From positions 10,510 to 74,509 of the forward strand of contig JAVBQA010000074.1 in assembly GCA_031549325.1 (NCBI GenBank): 64,000 nucleotides of DNA, written 5' to 3'. The notes below the pieces were generated by a model. It had not been told where the DNA came from. It was given only the letters and a program-made list of their open reading frames with translations, and searched no databases. Shown here piece by piece: positions 1-7,868 of the stretch. Both the position numbers and the translations under genes were made by a program. The stretch's first letter is position 1; every line of letters begins with the position of its first letter. The DNA is from JAJDGF01 sp031549325 (GTDB lineage Bacteria; Bacillota; Clostridia; Christensenellales; Aristaeellaceae).

Positions 1-115
1 CGCCCAGCCGGCCGGCCATCACCATCGGCCAGCGAACCGTCTCGTCGAAACGTTCACCCAGCGGTGAGTAGCCCCATGTGTTTGAATCGCCAAAGCACAA
101 GATTCTGCGTCTCAT
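1..115 (-). CDS. SGNH/GDSL-type hydrolase, N-terminal fragment (runs off the window)
   Basis: The minus strand is open from an ATG at 115 to the window edge, giving 38 residues. The fragment starts MRRRILCFGDSNTWGY and continues with GERFDETVRWP. The GDSN block near the N-terminus is block I of SGNH hydrolases, whose Ser is the nucleophile, and the GERF...VRWP continuation is common in bacterial members. A strong Shine-Dalgarno (GGGAGGGG) lies six bases before the ATG. Such enzymes deacylate or de-esterify carbohydrates or lipids; the substrate cannot be told from this piece. The gene is transcribed away from the methyltransferase gene, from a promoter at 144-172. Confidence 0.8.
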   Translation of the reverse strand, partial: MRRRILCFGDSNTWGYSPLGERFDETVRWPMVMAGRLG

Positions 116-132
116 CGGCGTCCCCTCCCTGT

Positions 133-172
133 TTGTTGGCAACATTATACTATGGTATAATGGTTTTCGCAA
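133..172. promoter_or_regulatory. Back-to-back sigma-A promoters for the SGNH hydrolase and the methyltransferase
   Basis: Plus strand: TTGTTG at 133-138, 17-base spacer, TATAAT at 156-161, with TGG just before the -10 (extended -10). Minus strand: TTGCGA at 172-167, 17-base spacer, TATAAT at 149-144. The two promoters overlap, so RNA polymerase probably cannot occupy both at once. Confidence 0.75.
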
Positions 173-191
173 ATGTTTTGGAGGTGTGACC

Positions 192-1523
192 ATGCGCTAT
201 CCCGAGCCATTTTTGGACAATCTGCGCGCGCTGCTGGGGGGCGAGTTCCCGTCGTTTGAGCGCGCGCTTGCGGAAGCGCCCGTGCGCGGCGCGCGGCTGA
301 ACCCCGGAAAGCCCGGCGCGGCGTTTGGCCCGGACGCGGTGCCCTGGGAACCGGACGGGCGCTATGTGGATGCCGGATACAGGCCGGGCGCGGACCCGCT
401 GCACTTCGCGGGCGCGCTGTACATGCAGGAACCCAGCGCCATGGCCCCCGCGCGGGCGCTGAATGTAAAACCGGGTGAGCGGGTGCTGGACCTGTGCGCC
501 GCGCCGGGCGGAAAGAGTGGCCAGCTGGCGGCGGCGCTTCGCGAACAGGGCGCGCTGGTGTGCAATGAACCGGAGCGCGGCCGCGCCAAGGCGCTGTCCG
601 GGAATCTGGAGCGGCTGGGCGCAACGAATGCGCTGGTGGTGAGCGCGTTGCCCAAAGCGCTGGCCCAGCGGTGGCCGGAGGCGTTTGACGCGATCCTGGT
701 CGACGCCCCCTGTTCGGGCGAGGGCATGTTCCGGCGCGATCCGGAGGCGGTGGATCAGTGGCAGCCCGGTTCGCCGGCGGGATGCGCCGCCAGACAGGCC
801 GAGATTCTGGACTGCGCGGCAGCCATGCTGCGCCCCGGCGGGCGGCTGGCGTATTCCACCTGCACGTTCAACGCGCTCGAGAATGAAGGCGTGGTGCAGG
901 GGTTTTTGGACGGGCATCCGGCGTTTGAGGCGGCGGAGTTTGCGTTGCCGGGCGCGGGCGCGTCGGAGCATGGGATGCTGCGGCTGTGGCCGCATAGGGT
1001 GCGGGGCGAAGGGCAGTTTGTGGCGCTGATGGCAAAAGCCGCAGGCAACCGCCGTTCGCCCTTGCCGCCCGAGCGCGGCGAGTCCATCGGAGGCGATCCG
1101 CGCTCGCCCGCAGGTGTGGCCTTGGCGCAGCTGGAAACCGCCGTGCCCGGAAGCTGGACAGCGCGGATACGGGGTTGGGATTTGGTTTTGCAGAGGGATA
1201 CGCTGTGCGCGGCGCCGCCCGGATTGCCGGACGCGAAGGGGCTGCCTGTGCTGAGGCGCGGGATCCACCTGTGCCAATTGGGCAACGGCTATGTGAAGCC
1301 CGACCACGCGCTGGCCATGGCGCTGACGCCCGCGGAGACGGCGCAATCCATCGAACTGGATGAAGAACACACGGCCCGCTTTCTGCGCGGGCATGAGATC
1401 CCCTGCCCGGAGCGCTTATCCGGCTGGGCGCTGGTGACGCACAGAGCGCTCCCCCTTGGCTGGGGCAAAGCGGTGCAGGGCACGCTGAAGAATCATCTGC
1501 CCAAGGGCCTCAGATTGCATTGA
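192..1523 (+). CDS. rsmF: RsmF-like 16S rRNA (cytosine-C5) methyltransferase
   Basis: Protein of 443 residues in the NOL1/NOP2/Sun (RsmB/RsmF) family, which methylates C5 of a cytosine in rRNA using S-adenosylmethionine. The SAM-binding motif DLCAAPGGK is at about 100-108. The two family cysteines are in DAPCSGEGMF (Cys174) and YSTCTF (Cys224, the expected nucleophile). The C-terminal part carries the extra RsmF/PUA-like region. Upstream in-frame codons back to 78 precede the promoter and are not coding. The ATG at 192 has GGAGGTG about six bases before it. A terminator follows at 1579-1612. The exact target base is not known from sequence. Confidence 0.9.
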   Translation: MRYPEPFLDNLRALLGGEFPSFERALAEAPVRGARLNPGKPGAAFGPDAVPWEPDGRYVDAGYRPGADPLHFAGALYMQEPSAMAPARALNVKPGERVLDLCAAPGGKSGQLAAALREQGALVCNEPERGRAKALSGNLERLGATNALVVSALPKALAQRWPEAFDAILVDAPCSGEGMFRRDPEAVDQWQPGSPAGCAARQAEILDCAAAMLRPGGRLAYSTCTFNALENEGVVQGFLDGHPAFEAAEFALPGAGASEHGMLRLWPHRVRGEGQFVALMAKAAGNRRSPLPPERGESIGGDPRSPAGVALAQLETAVPGSWTARIRGWDLVLQRDTLCAAPPGLPDAKGLPVLRRGIHLCQLGNGYVKPDHALAMALTPAETAQSIELDEEHTARFLRGHEIPCPERLSGWALVTHRALPLGWGKAVQGTLKNHLPKGLRLH

Positions 1524-1578
1524 GGCGTGGCCACGGGATGTCGCGCCCCTACGGCCGCTTCCGCCGGCACAGCAAAAG

Positions 1579-1612
1579 AGGGCGGGAGCGCGCTCCTGCC
1601 CTGATGTTTTTT
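1579..1612 (+). terminator. Intrinsic terminator after the methyltransferase gene
   Basis: Ten-base stem 1579-1588/1593-1602 (AGGGCGGGAG with CTCCTGCCCT, one G-U pair), four-base loop, then TTTTTT at 1607-1612. Confidence 0.8.
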
Positions 1613-1687
1613 GAAGAATGGGTTGGGGGGGACGATGTTCCCGGCTGGGATCCGGGAGGCGGCGCGCCATGACGCGCCCCTTCTTCC

Positions 1688-2194
1688 CTACTCCACAAAC
1701 ACCGCGCTGTACCAGTTTTGTTTTTCAGCGTCGGGATCGGAGAGGGTGCTGATGGGGAGGCCGAGCTGGCGCACGGTCTTAAACACGTCGATGCCCACGC
1801 TGTGGAAGGCGGGGCGCGCCTTGTGGGCGTTGCGGCATGGTTTCTCCAGGACGGCGGCGCACTCCTCGCACAGCGCGCAATCGCTGAGGGAGAAGGCCAT
1901 GTAGTAGCCGTCTTTGAAGGCGCGGTCCTCGATTTCGAAGGAGACCTTCTGGGAGAGGGCCTTGTCGTGGGTGTGCACGATGACGCCCCAGCGGTAGCGG
2001 GAGAACATCTCTTTCAGCTCGGCCATGCTGGGGTTGCCGGGGCGGCTGGGGCAGGTGTGGTTCTTGCCCCAGTCCTTGCAGCCATACATGCACTTGAGCA
2101 GCGTGCGGCTGTCGAAAACGATCTGATCAATGGAAAAGGGCACCGCCTCGGCGCCCATGGAAACAGCCAGATGGATATACTCGTTGGCATTCAT
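1688..2194 (-). CDS. DUF2284 family Cys-rich metal-binding protein
   Basis: Protein of 168 residues starting MNANEYIHLAVSMGAEAV. It has a first cysteine cluster (CMYGCKDWGKNHTCP) near residue 35 and a second (CALCEECAAVLEKPC) near 110, the pattern of DUF2284 proteins thought to bind metal or an iron-sulfur centre. Function is unknown. The start is fixed by an ATGA overlap with the stop of the J-domain gene and by AGGGAGA eight bases upstream, so the two genes are probably translationally coupled. In-frame codons upstream of 2194 lie inside the J-domain gene and are not coding in this frame. Confidence 0.85.
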   Translation of the reverse strand: MNANEYIHLAVSMGAEAVPFSIDQIVFDSRTLLKCMYGCKDWGKNHTCPSRPGNPSMAELKEMFSRYRWGVIVHTHDKALSQKVSFEIEDRAFKDGYYMAFSLSDCALCEECAAVLEKPCRNAHKARPAFHSVGIDVFKTVRQLGLPISTLSDPDAEKQNWYSAVFVE

Positions 2195-2853
2195 CGCGTG
2201 ATTCTCCCTGGAAACAGTTTGCCCAGCCTCTTGGTGCGCAGCTTTTGCGCGCGCACGGCTTGCGCGCTGAGGAAGGCGGTTTGGTATTGCGGGTTTTCCG
2301 GGCGCTGGCGCGCCGCGATGCCGAAGTAGAGGGAGGCCTTTTCGATCTCCCCCAGCCGAAACAACACCGCGCCAAAAAGATAGTTCCACTCCGCGGTGCG
2401 GCTGGCGATGCGCATCAGCGCCTGCCGGGCGGCGGGCAGCTGGTTTAACTCCATCAGGCGGCGCACGTCGTTAAACTGGTCGTTTTCGGGCGTGAGCGCA
2501 CCCCGGCCGTCGTCGCGCTGGCAGCCGCTCAGCGCGTCCTGGTAGGCCATGTTGATCTGTACCATCTTGGACTCAGCCCACATCCGCTCCGGCCCGTCCG
2601 GGAACCGGTCTGGATGCCAACGGCGGGCCAGCTCCCGGTGCGCCTTTCGGATCTGGTTCTCGGTGGCGCTGCGCTCAACGCCGAGCAGCTCATATGCACT
2701 GGCGATGCTGAACCCCTCCTTCCAGCATGGTGCAATCCAAATGCGGGGCAAGTGCCGGCCCTCACAGCCCCCAACGCCGCACAAGCACGTTGAGCGCAAT
2801 TGGCAGATGTCCGCACCAATTCCCCCGCGCGAGCAGAGGAAGTGATCTTCCAA
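2191..2853 (-). CDS. J-domain protein with TPR-like C-terminal half
   Basis: A DnaJ-type J domain begins at ASAYELLGVERSA and carries the HPD tripeptide (RRWHPDRF) that stimulates DnaK ATPase. The C-terminal region (RRLMELNQLPAARQALMRI..., ending GKLFPGRITR) looks like helical TPR repeats and probably binds a client. The coordinates give the longest frame with an accepted start, TTG at 2853, but that codon has no proper Shine-Dalgarno and the first 49 residues do not resemble any J protein. A perfect AAGGAGG lies eight bases before an in-frame ATC at 2706, directly before the J domain, so translation may really start there (171 residues). It is transcribed from the promoter at 2886-2914 and overlaps the DUF2284 gene by four bases. 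Confidence 0.75.
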   Translation of the reverse strand: MEDHFLCSRGGIGADICQLRSTCLCGVGGCEGRHLPRIWIAPCWKEGFSIASAYELLGVERSATENQIRKAHRELARRWHPDRFPDGPERMWAESKMVQINMAYQDALSGCQRDDGRGALTPENDQFNDVRRLMELNQLPAARQALMRIASRTAEWNYLFGAVLFRLGEIEKASLYFGIAARQRPENPQYQTAFLSAQAVRAQKLRTKRLGKLFPGRITR

Positions 2854-2885
2854 GCCCTTTGAAGCGCACTATATAATATGCCGTT

Positions 2886-2914
2886 AGTATACCATGATGA
2901 CGCGCCGCTGTCCA
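2886..2914 (-). promoter_or_regulatory. Sigma-A promoter of the J-domain/DUF2284 operon
   Basis: Minus-strand TGGACA at 2914-2909, 17-base spacer, TATACT at 2891-2886, with TGG before the -10. Transcription would begin near 2879. Confidence 0.7.
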
Positions 2915-3056
2915 GAAACTGTCCAATTTTTGAGCACGGCACAAAAAGAAAATTCTGTTACGAGATAATGACGATTTTCGAGCCAAAACGACATAAATAC
3001 TACATGGGGCAATTGCTAGACAAATTACGCGGCGGAGGCTACAATGTACATGCTGG

Positions 3057-3647
3057 ATGAGACTTCCAATCTCTCCTGACAACTCAAAGGATGTGTGGCA
3101 CCCGTTGCAAGCGAAACACAAAACGCAGCAGAAGAGGCGCACCAGAGAAGCCGACAGCTCGATCGTGCTGTGGCTTGTCTTTTGTTTCCCCATTGGGCTG
3201 ATGATGATGTGGAGCGACCGCTGCGGCTGGAAGCGCGCGGTGAAGAGCGCTGTTTCTATGGGTTTTGTGGCCGTCCTGCTGTTGCTGGTGCTGCCCCAGA
3301 CCCGCGCGCCCCAGCAAAAGACAGGCGGCATCGAGATCGTCAGCGCCCAGGCGGTGGTGGACCTGATGGGCCCCACGATGGAGGCGGGCGTGCTTTCCTA
3401 TGACTCATATGTGCCCAAGTACATCCCCAAGAACAACGTGCTGGTGCAGCCGACGCCCAGTCCCGAGCCCTACTGGGTGTACTGCAACGACGGCGGCGAG
3501 AAATACCATCTGAAGGGCTGCCGTTTTGTGAAGCCCAGCACCCCCAAGGCCACGCTGATCCAGGCGGTCGACGCCGGATTCAAGCGCTGCAAGGAGTGCG
3601 GCTCGCCGAAGCTGTCGGACATCTACGGCGAAGATTTTGTCGGCTAA
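3057..3647 (+). CDS. Membrane protein with C-terminal Cys/His domain
   Basis: Protein of 196 residues. A basic N-terminus leads into one or two hydrophobic segments (SSIVLWLVFCFPIGLMMMW and AVSMGFVAVLLLLVLPQ, about residues 34-85). A Pro-rich linker follows, then a C-terminal domain VYCNDGGEKYHLKGCRFV...GFKRCKECGSPK. This YHxxxC...CxxC pattern resembles Ada-type metal-binding modules found at the ends of bacterial nucleases and surface proteins. Function is unknown. The start is uncertain: the good Shine-Dalgarno at 3031-3038 points to an 11-codon ORF at 3044-3079 in another frame rather than to the ATG at 3057. A terminator follows at 3666-3696. Confidence 0.7.
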   Translation: MRLPISPDNSKDVWHPLQAKHKTQQKRRTREADSSIVLWLVFCFPIGLMMMWSDRCGWKRAVKSAVSMGFVAVLLLLVLPQTRAPQQKTGGIEIVSAQAVVDLMGPTMEAGVLSYDSYVPKYIPKNNVLVQPTPSPEPYWVYCNDGGEKYHLKGCRFVKPSTPKATLIQAVDAGFKRCKECGSPKLSDIYGEDFVG

Positions 3648-3665
3648 CATCGCAGAAACAGCAGA

Positions 3666-3696
3666 CCGCCCGCTCATCACGAGCGGGCGGTTTTTT
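3666..3696 (+). terminator. Intrinsic terminator
   Basis: Perfect ten-base stem CCGCCCGCTC (3666-3675) with GAGCGGGCGG (3681-3690), five-base loop, then TTTTTT. Confidence 0.9.
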
Positions 3697-3714
3697 GTCT
3701 GTTTTCAGAAACGA

Positions 3715-4629
3715 TCAAACGGCGGCGTCCTCCGCCTGCTTCAGCACGCGCCACAGGTTCAACCCGGCAAACCCGCGCAGCTGCGCCTGCGTGTAGCCGT
3801 GGTTTTGGAGCAACCCGAGCAGCGCCGGAAAATCGCCCGGGCTCCCCAGCCCATCCGGCCAGGATTCGATGCCGTCAAAATCCGACCCAAACCCGAGCGC
3901 CTGCTCGCCGCCCAGCTCGCAGATGGCGTCGATGTGGCGCAGCACGTCGTCCAGCGTCGCGCCGCCGCCCTGGCGCAGAAACTTGCTGTAAAAGTTGATG
4001 CCAATGAAACCCCGCTTCTCGACGATGGCGCGCACCTGCTCACGCGTCAGGTTGCGCGGCACATCGCACAGCGTTTTCAGGTTGCTGTGGCTGGCGATGA
4101 TGGGCAGCTGCGCGCGCGCGGCCGCGTCATAGAACCCGGCCTCGTTGAGGTGGGACATGTCCGCCAGGATGCCCAACCGGTCCATCTCGGCCAGCAGCTC
4201 GCGCCCAAAAGGCTTGAGCGGGTTGTCCGTGCCGCCCGCTGCCGGATAGCCAATCTCGTTCTCAAAATTCCAGGTCAGCGCGATCATGCGGATGCGCGCG
4301 CGGGCGTGCAGCTCGTGCAGACGGTCCAGTCGCCCCTCCAGCATCTCGCCGCCCTCGATGGACAGCACGCCGTGGGGCGTCACGGGCGGCTTTTCCGGCA
4401 GCGCGCCCGCCAGCATGGGCACGCCCAGCCGCTCGATGGCTTCGAGCATCTTTAGCCCGTTTTGGTAAGGTTCGCCCAGCGGGCCGCTTCCCCCGGCAAA
4501 CATGGCGAAGGTCTGGATCCCCACGCCGCCCGAGGCCAGGCGGTCCGGCTGCACCGCGCAGGCCTCGAGCGCCTTGCCCTCAATGGCCAGCGAATACAGC
4601 GTATCCGAATGCGCATCCGCGACAAACAT
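3715..4629 (-). CDS. Membrane dipeptidase-type peptidase (family M19)
   Basis: Protein of 304 residues in the M19 renal dipeptidase family, zinc enzymes that split dipeptides. Metal-site landmarks are visible: DAHSDTLYS at the N-terminus (HxD), the Glu in LSIEGGE, His in DMSHLNEAGF and IIASHSNL, and the late Asp in GFGSDFDGI. It has no signal peptide, so it probably acts in the cytoplasm on peptides or cell-wall-derived dipeptides. The start at 4629 (MFVADAHSDT) is chosen because AAAGGGGG precedes it at good distance; twelve upstream residues in frame are unlikely to be translated. It converges on the terminator at 3666-3696. Confidence 0.92.
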   Translation of the reverse strand: MFVADAHSDTLYSLAIEGKALEACAVQPDRLASGGVGIQTFAMFAGGSGPLGEPYQNGLKMLEAIERLGVPMLAGALPEKPPVTPHGVLSIEGGEMLEGRLDRLHELHARARIRMIALTWNFENEIGYPAAGGTDNPLKPFGRELLAEMDRLGILADMSHLNEAGFYDAAARAQLPIIASHSNLKTLCDVPRNLTREQVRAIVEKRGFIGINFYSKFLRQGGGATLDDVLRHIDAICELGGEQALGFGSDFDGIESWPDGLGSPGDFPALLGLLQNHGYTQAQLRGFAGLNLWRVLKQAEDAAV

Positions 4630-4724
4630 GTCCGTTTCCCCCTTTGCTTCTCGTCGACACCTCATGCATTATAAAACAATCGCGCCAAAAATGCAATTTT
4701 CAGACGAGTTTCATTCATTTTCTG

Positions 4725-4753
4725 TTGACAATTTGTCTAAAACTTTTTATACT
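4725..4753 (+). promoter_or_regulatory. Consensus sigma-A promoter of the DUF3798 transporter genes
   Basis: TTGACA at 4725-4730, 17-base spacer, TATACT at 4748-4753. The transcript has a leader of about 60 bases before the Shine-Dalgarno AAGGAGGAAG at 4802-4811. Confidence 0.9.
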
Positions 4754-4819
4754 GTAATGTATATCTCAGCGGGATCGACCCGCATAGGGATGGGAATCGA
4801 CAAGGAGGAAGGTTTCATC

Positions 4820-6016
4820 ATGAAGAGGTTTCTATCATCGATCCTGGCAGCGCTCCTTTTGCTGAGTCTGGCGCCCGTCGCGATGGCGGAGCAGGCCGAG
4901 GCTCCCTTCCACATCGGCATCGCCACCGGCACCGTGGCCCAGTCTGAGGACGAGCTGCGCGGCGCCGAGGCGTTCATTGCCGAGTACGGCAAGTCGGACG
5001 AGGGCGGCTACGTGACCCATGTCACCTATCCTGACAATTTCATGGCCGAGCAGGAGACCACCATCGCCCAGATGTCCAGCTTCCTGGATGATCCGCTGTG
5101 CAAAGTGGTCATTGTGAACCAGTCCGTGCCGGGCACCGTGGCCGCGTTCAAGAAGATCCGCGAGCTGCGCCCCGACATTTTGCTGATCGCGGGTGAGCCG
5201 CAGGAAGACACCCAGATGATCGAAGGCGCGGCCGACCTGGTCATCAACGCCGACAACATCAATCGCGGCTACCTGATGATCCTGGCCGCCAAGAAGATGG
5301 GCGCCAGCAAGTTTGTGCACATCTCCTTCCCGCGCCACATGTCGATCGACCTGCTGGCCCGCCGCCGCGACATCATGGCCGCCGCGTGCGCGGACCTGGG
5401 CCTTGAGTTTATCACCGAAACCGCGCCCGATCCCATGTCCGACGTGGGCATCCCCGGCGCGCAGCAGTTCATCCTGGAGCACATGCCCGAGTGGGTGAAC
5501 AAGTACGGCAAGGACACCGCGTTCTTCTGCACCAACGACGCGCAGACCGAGCCGCTGCTGAAGATGGTCGCCCAGCTGGGCGCGATCTTCGTGGAGCCCG
5601 ACCTGCCCTCCCCGATCATGGGCTACCCGGGCGCTTTTGGCATCGACCTGACCGCCGAGGCGGGCAACTGGCCGGCCATCCTGAAGAAGGTTGAGGACAC
5701 GGTGATCGCGGCCGGCGGCGGCGAGCGCATGGGCACCTGGGCCTACTCCTACAACTACACCTCCACCGCGGCGCTGGCCGAGTTCGGCAAGCGCGTCGTG
5801 GAGGGCACCGCCTCGTTGGACAACTTCGAGCAGCTGATGGATTGCTACAAGAAGTACACCCCGGGCGCCGAGTGGAACGGCTCGTACTACGTCGACGGGC
5901 AGGGCGTGGAGCAGAAGAACCACGTGATGCTGTATCAGGACACTTACGTGTTCGGCAAGGGCTACCTCGGGCAGACGAAGGAAGAAATCCCCCAGAAGTA
6001 CAAGGAAATCCGGTAA
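4820..6016 (+). CDS. DUF3798 family ABC-transporter substrate-binding protein
   Basis: Protein of 398 residues with a Sec signal peptide (MKRFLSSILAALLLLSLAPVAMA, cut before EQAEAPF) and no lipobox. The mature part (HIGIATGTVAQSEDELRGAE..., HISFPRHMSIDLLARRRD..., FFCTNDAQTEPLL) matches DUF3798 proteins, which have a type-I periplasmic-binding fold like sugar-binding proteins. It should capture an unknown ligand outside the membrane and pass it to the permeases at 7865-10029. The ATG at 4820 is favoured over upstream codons because of AAGGAGGAAG nine bases before it and the signal peptide. A terminator at 6032-6065 separates it from the ATPase, so it is probably made in excess. Confidence 0.9.
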   Translation: MKRFLSSILAALLLLSLAPVAMAEQAEAPFHIGIATGTVAQSEDELRGAEAFIAEYGKSDEGGYVTHVTYPDNFMAEQETTIAQMSSFLDDPLCKVVIVNQSVPGTVAAFKKIRELRPDILLIAGEPQEDTQMIEGAADLVINADNINRGYLMILAAKKMGASKFVHISFPRHMSIDLLARRRDIMAAACADLGLEFITETAPDPMSDVGIPGAQQFILEHMPEWVNKYGKDTAFFCTNDAQTEPLLKMVAQLGAIFVEPDLPSPIMGYPGAFGIDLTAEAGNWPAILKKVEDTVIAAGGGERMGTWAYSYNYTSTAALAEFGKRVVEGTASLDNFEQLMDCYKKYTPGAEWNGSYYVDGQGVEQKNHVMLYQDTYVFGKGYLGQTKEEIPQKYKEIR

Positions 6017-6031
6017 TCCGTGAACCAAACA

Positions 6032-6065
6032 GCAGGGGCGAGCGGATGTTCGCCCCTGCGTTTTT
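6032..6065 (+). terminator. Leaky intrinsic terminator between binding protein and ATPase
   Basis: Perfect ten-base stem GCAGGGGCGA (6032-6041) with TCGCCCCTGC (6050-6059), eight-base loop, TTTTT at 6061-6065. Its place inside a transporter gene set suggests partial read-through that lowers ATPase and permease levels. Confidence 0.8.
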
Positions 6066-6263
6066 CCGTAAGAGACGCAAAGCCAGGCAGCCGCTGGTCA
6101 AACCCGCCGCCAGCGCATGGCGGTTGAATCATCGGTTGGCCAGGGCCGAGAGGCCCCGGTTTACATCCACGGGGTCGCAAGGACCAAGCCGTTCGGTCGG
6201 GGGAACTGGCAGAAAGGCTTGGCCGTTGCGGACCGCGCGCAATAGGAAAGAGGTGTTGTCTCC

Positions 6264-7868
6264 GTGGGGGAAGGAAGGCCATTGCTCGCATTTGAGGATG
6301 TGGGCAAGCAGTTCGACGGCAATCAGGTGCTCAAGCACATCAGCTTCCAGCTGGGTGCGGGTGAGATCTTGGGGCTGGTCGGAGAAAACGGCGCGGGTAA
6401 GTCCACGCTGATGAAGATCCTGTTCGGCATGACGGAAATCGTGCAGACAGGCGGTTACGAGGGTCAGGTGCTGCTGGATGGGCAGAAGGTGAGCTTCAAA
6501 AACCCACTGGACGCGCTCAGGGCCGGCATTGGCATGGTGCATCAGGAGTTCTCCCTGATACCAGGCTTTACGTCTGCCGAGAACATCCTGCTCAACACCG
6601 AGATAACCAACAAGAGCGTGCTGTCCAGCGTGCTCGGCAAGCGCCTGGAGACGCTGGATCGGCCGGCCATGCGCCAAAAGGCGCAGCAGGCGATCGACAC
6701 GCTGGGCGTGTCGCTGAACGCGGACACCATGGTGTCAGAGCTGCCGGTGGGACACAAACAATTCGTCGAAATCGCCCGCGAGATCAGCCGCGAAAACGTG
6801 AAGCTGCTCGTGTTCGACGAGCCCACCGCGGTGCTGACCGAGAGCGAGGCCGAGATCTTCCTTAGCGCGCTGCGCCGGCTGGCGGGGCTCGGGATCGGGA
6901 TCATCTTTATCTCGCACCGGCTGCAGGAGATCATTGATGTGTGCGACAAGCTGGTGGTGCTGCGGGATGGCGAGCTGGTCACCGAGCGCGACGCCAAGTC
7001 GGTTTCCCTGGCGGAGATCGCCGAGCTGATGGTGGGCCGCGACATGGAGCAGGACGCCCCCGCAAGCGCAGGCGCAGCCATGCCGGCCTCGAGCGAAGTG
7101 GTGCTTTCGGTCAAGAACCTGTGGGTGGACATGCCGGGCGAGTACGTGCGCGACGTGAGCTTCGAGGTGAAACGGGGCGAGATCTTCGGCATCGGCGGCC
7201 TCGCGGGTCAGGGCAAGCTGGGCATACCCAACGGCATCATGGGGCTCATGCCCGCAGGCGGCCAGGTGCTGTTCAACGGACGCCCCCTGCCGTTCAATGT
7301 GCCCATGAAGCCGCTTCGGAGCGGGCTGGCGTTCGTGTCGGAGGACCGGCGCGGCGTGGGGCTGCTGCTGGACGAGCCCATCGACTGGAACATCACATTC
7401 AGCGCGATGCAGGTGCAGAACAAGTACCTCAAGACGCTGCTGGGCGGCGCCGTGAAGCTGCGCGACGAGAAGGCCATGCGCGAGTGCGCGCGCAAGTACA
7501 TCGGGGAACTTGAGATTCGCTGCACTTCCGAAAAACAGCTCACCCGCCAGCTGTCGGGCGGCAACCAGCAGAAGGTGTGCCTGGCCAAGGCGTTCGCGCT
7601 GGAGCCCCATCTGCTGTTCGTGTCCGAGCCCACCCGCGGCATCGACGTGGGCGCAAAGGCGCTGGTGCTGTCCGCGCTGAAGCGGTTCAGCGAGGAGAAC
7701 AACACCACCATCGTGGTCATCTCTTCCGAGCTGGAAGAGCTGCGCTCCATCTGCGGGCGCATCGCGATCATCTCGGAAGGCGAAGTCGCGGGCATTCTGC
7801 CCAGGGACGCCAAGGCTGTGGAGTTCGGGCTGCTGATGTCCGGACACCGAGAGGGGGAGTCCGCATGA
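6264..7868 (+). CDS. Double-domain sugar-type ABC transporter ATPase (RbsA/MglA-like)
   Basis: Protein of 534 residues with two ATPase halves. The first has Walker A GENGAGKST (about 40-48), a RbsA-like signature region (LPVGHKQFVEIAREIS) and Walker B LLVFDEPTAVL. The second has a degenerate Walker A (GLAGQGKLGI), signature LSGGNQQKV and FVSEPTRGIDVG, the usual asymmetry of ribose/galactose-type ATPases. It powers uptake through the two permeases that follow. The GTG start at 6264 has GAGGTG upstream; a TTG at 6282 with GGAAGGAAGG is an alternative. Its stop overlaps the next start by four bases (ATGA). Confidence 0.92.
   Translation: MGEGRPLLAFEDVGKQFDGNQVLKHISFQLGAGEILGLVGENGAGKSTLMKILFGMTEIVQTGGYEGQVLLDGQKVSFKNPLDALRAGIGMVHQEFSLIPGFTSAENILLNTEITNKSVLSSVLGKRLETLDRPAMRQKAQQAIDTLGVSLNADTMVSELPVGHKQFVEIAREISRENVKLLVFDEPTAVLTESEAEIFLSALRRLAGLGIGIIFISHRLQEIIDVCDKLVVLRDGELVTERDAKSVSLAEIAELMVGRDMEQDAPASAGAAMPASSEVVLSVKNLWVDMPGEYVRDVSFEVKRGEIFGIGGLAGQGKLGIPNGIMGLMPAGGQVLFNGRPLPFNVPMKPLRSGLAFVSEDRRGVGLLLDEPIDWNITFSAMQVQNKYLKTLLGGAVKLRDEKAMRECARKYIGELEIRCTSEKQLTRQLSGGNQQKVCLAKAFALEPHLLFVSEPTRGIDVGAKALVLSALKRFSEENNTTIVVISSELEELRSICGRIAIISEGEVAGILPRDAKAVEFGLLMSGHREGESA

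Noticed and set aside
150..1394. Minus-strand open frame of over 400 codons opposite the rRNA methyltransferase
   Set aside because: Antisense shadow; Arg/His/Gln-rich with no motif, while the plus-strand frame has all catalytic motifs.
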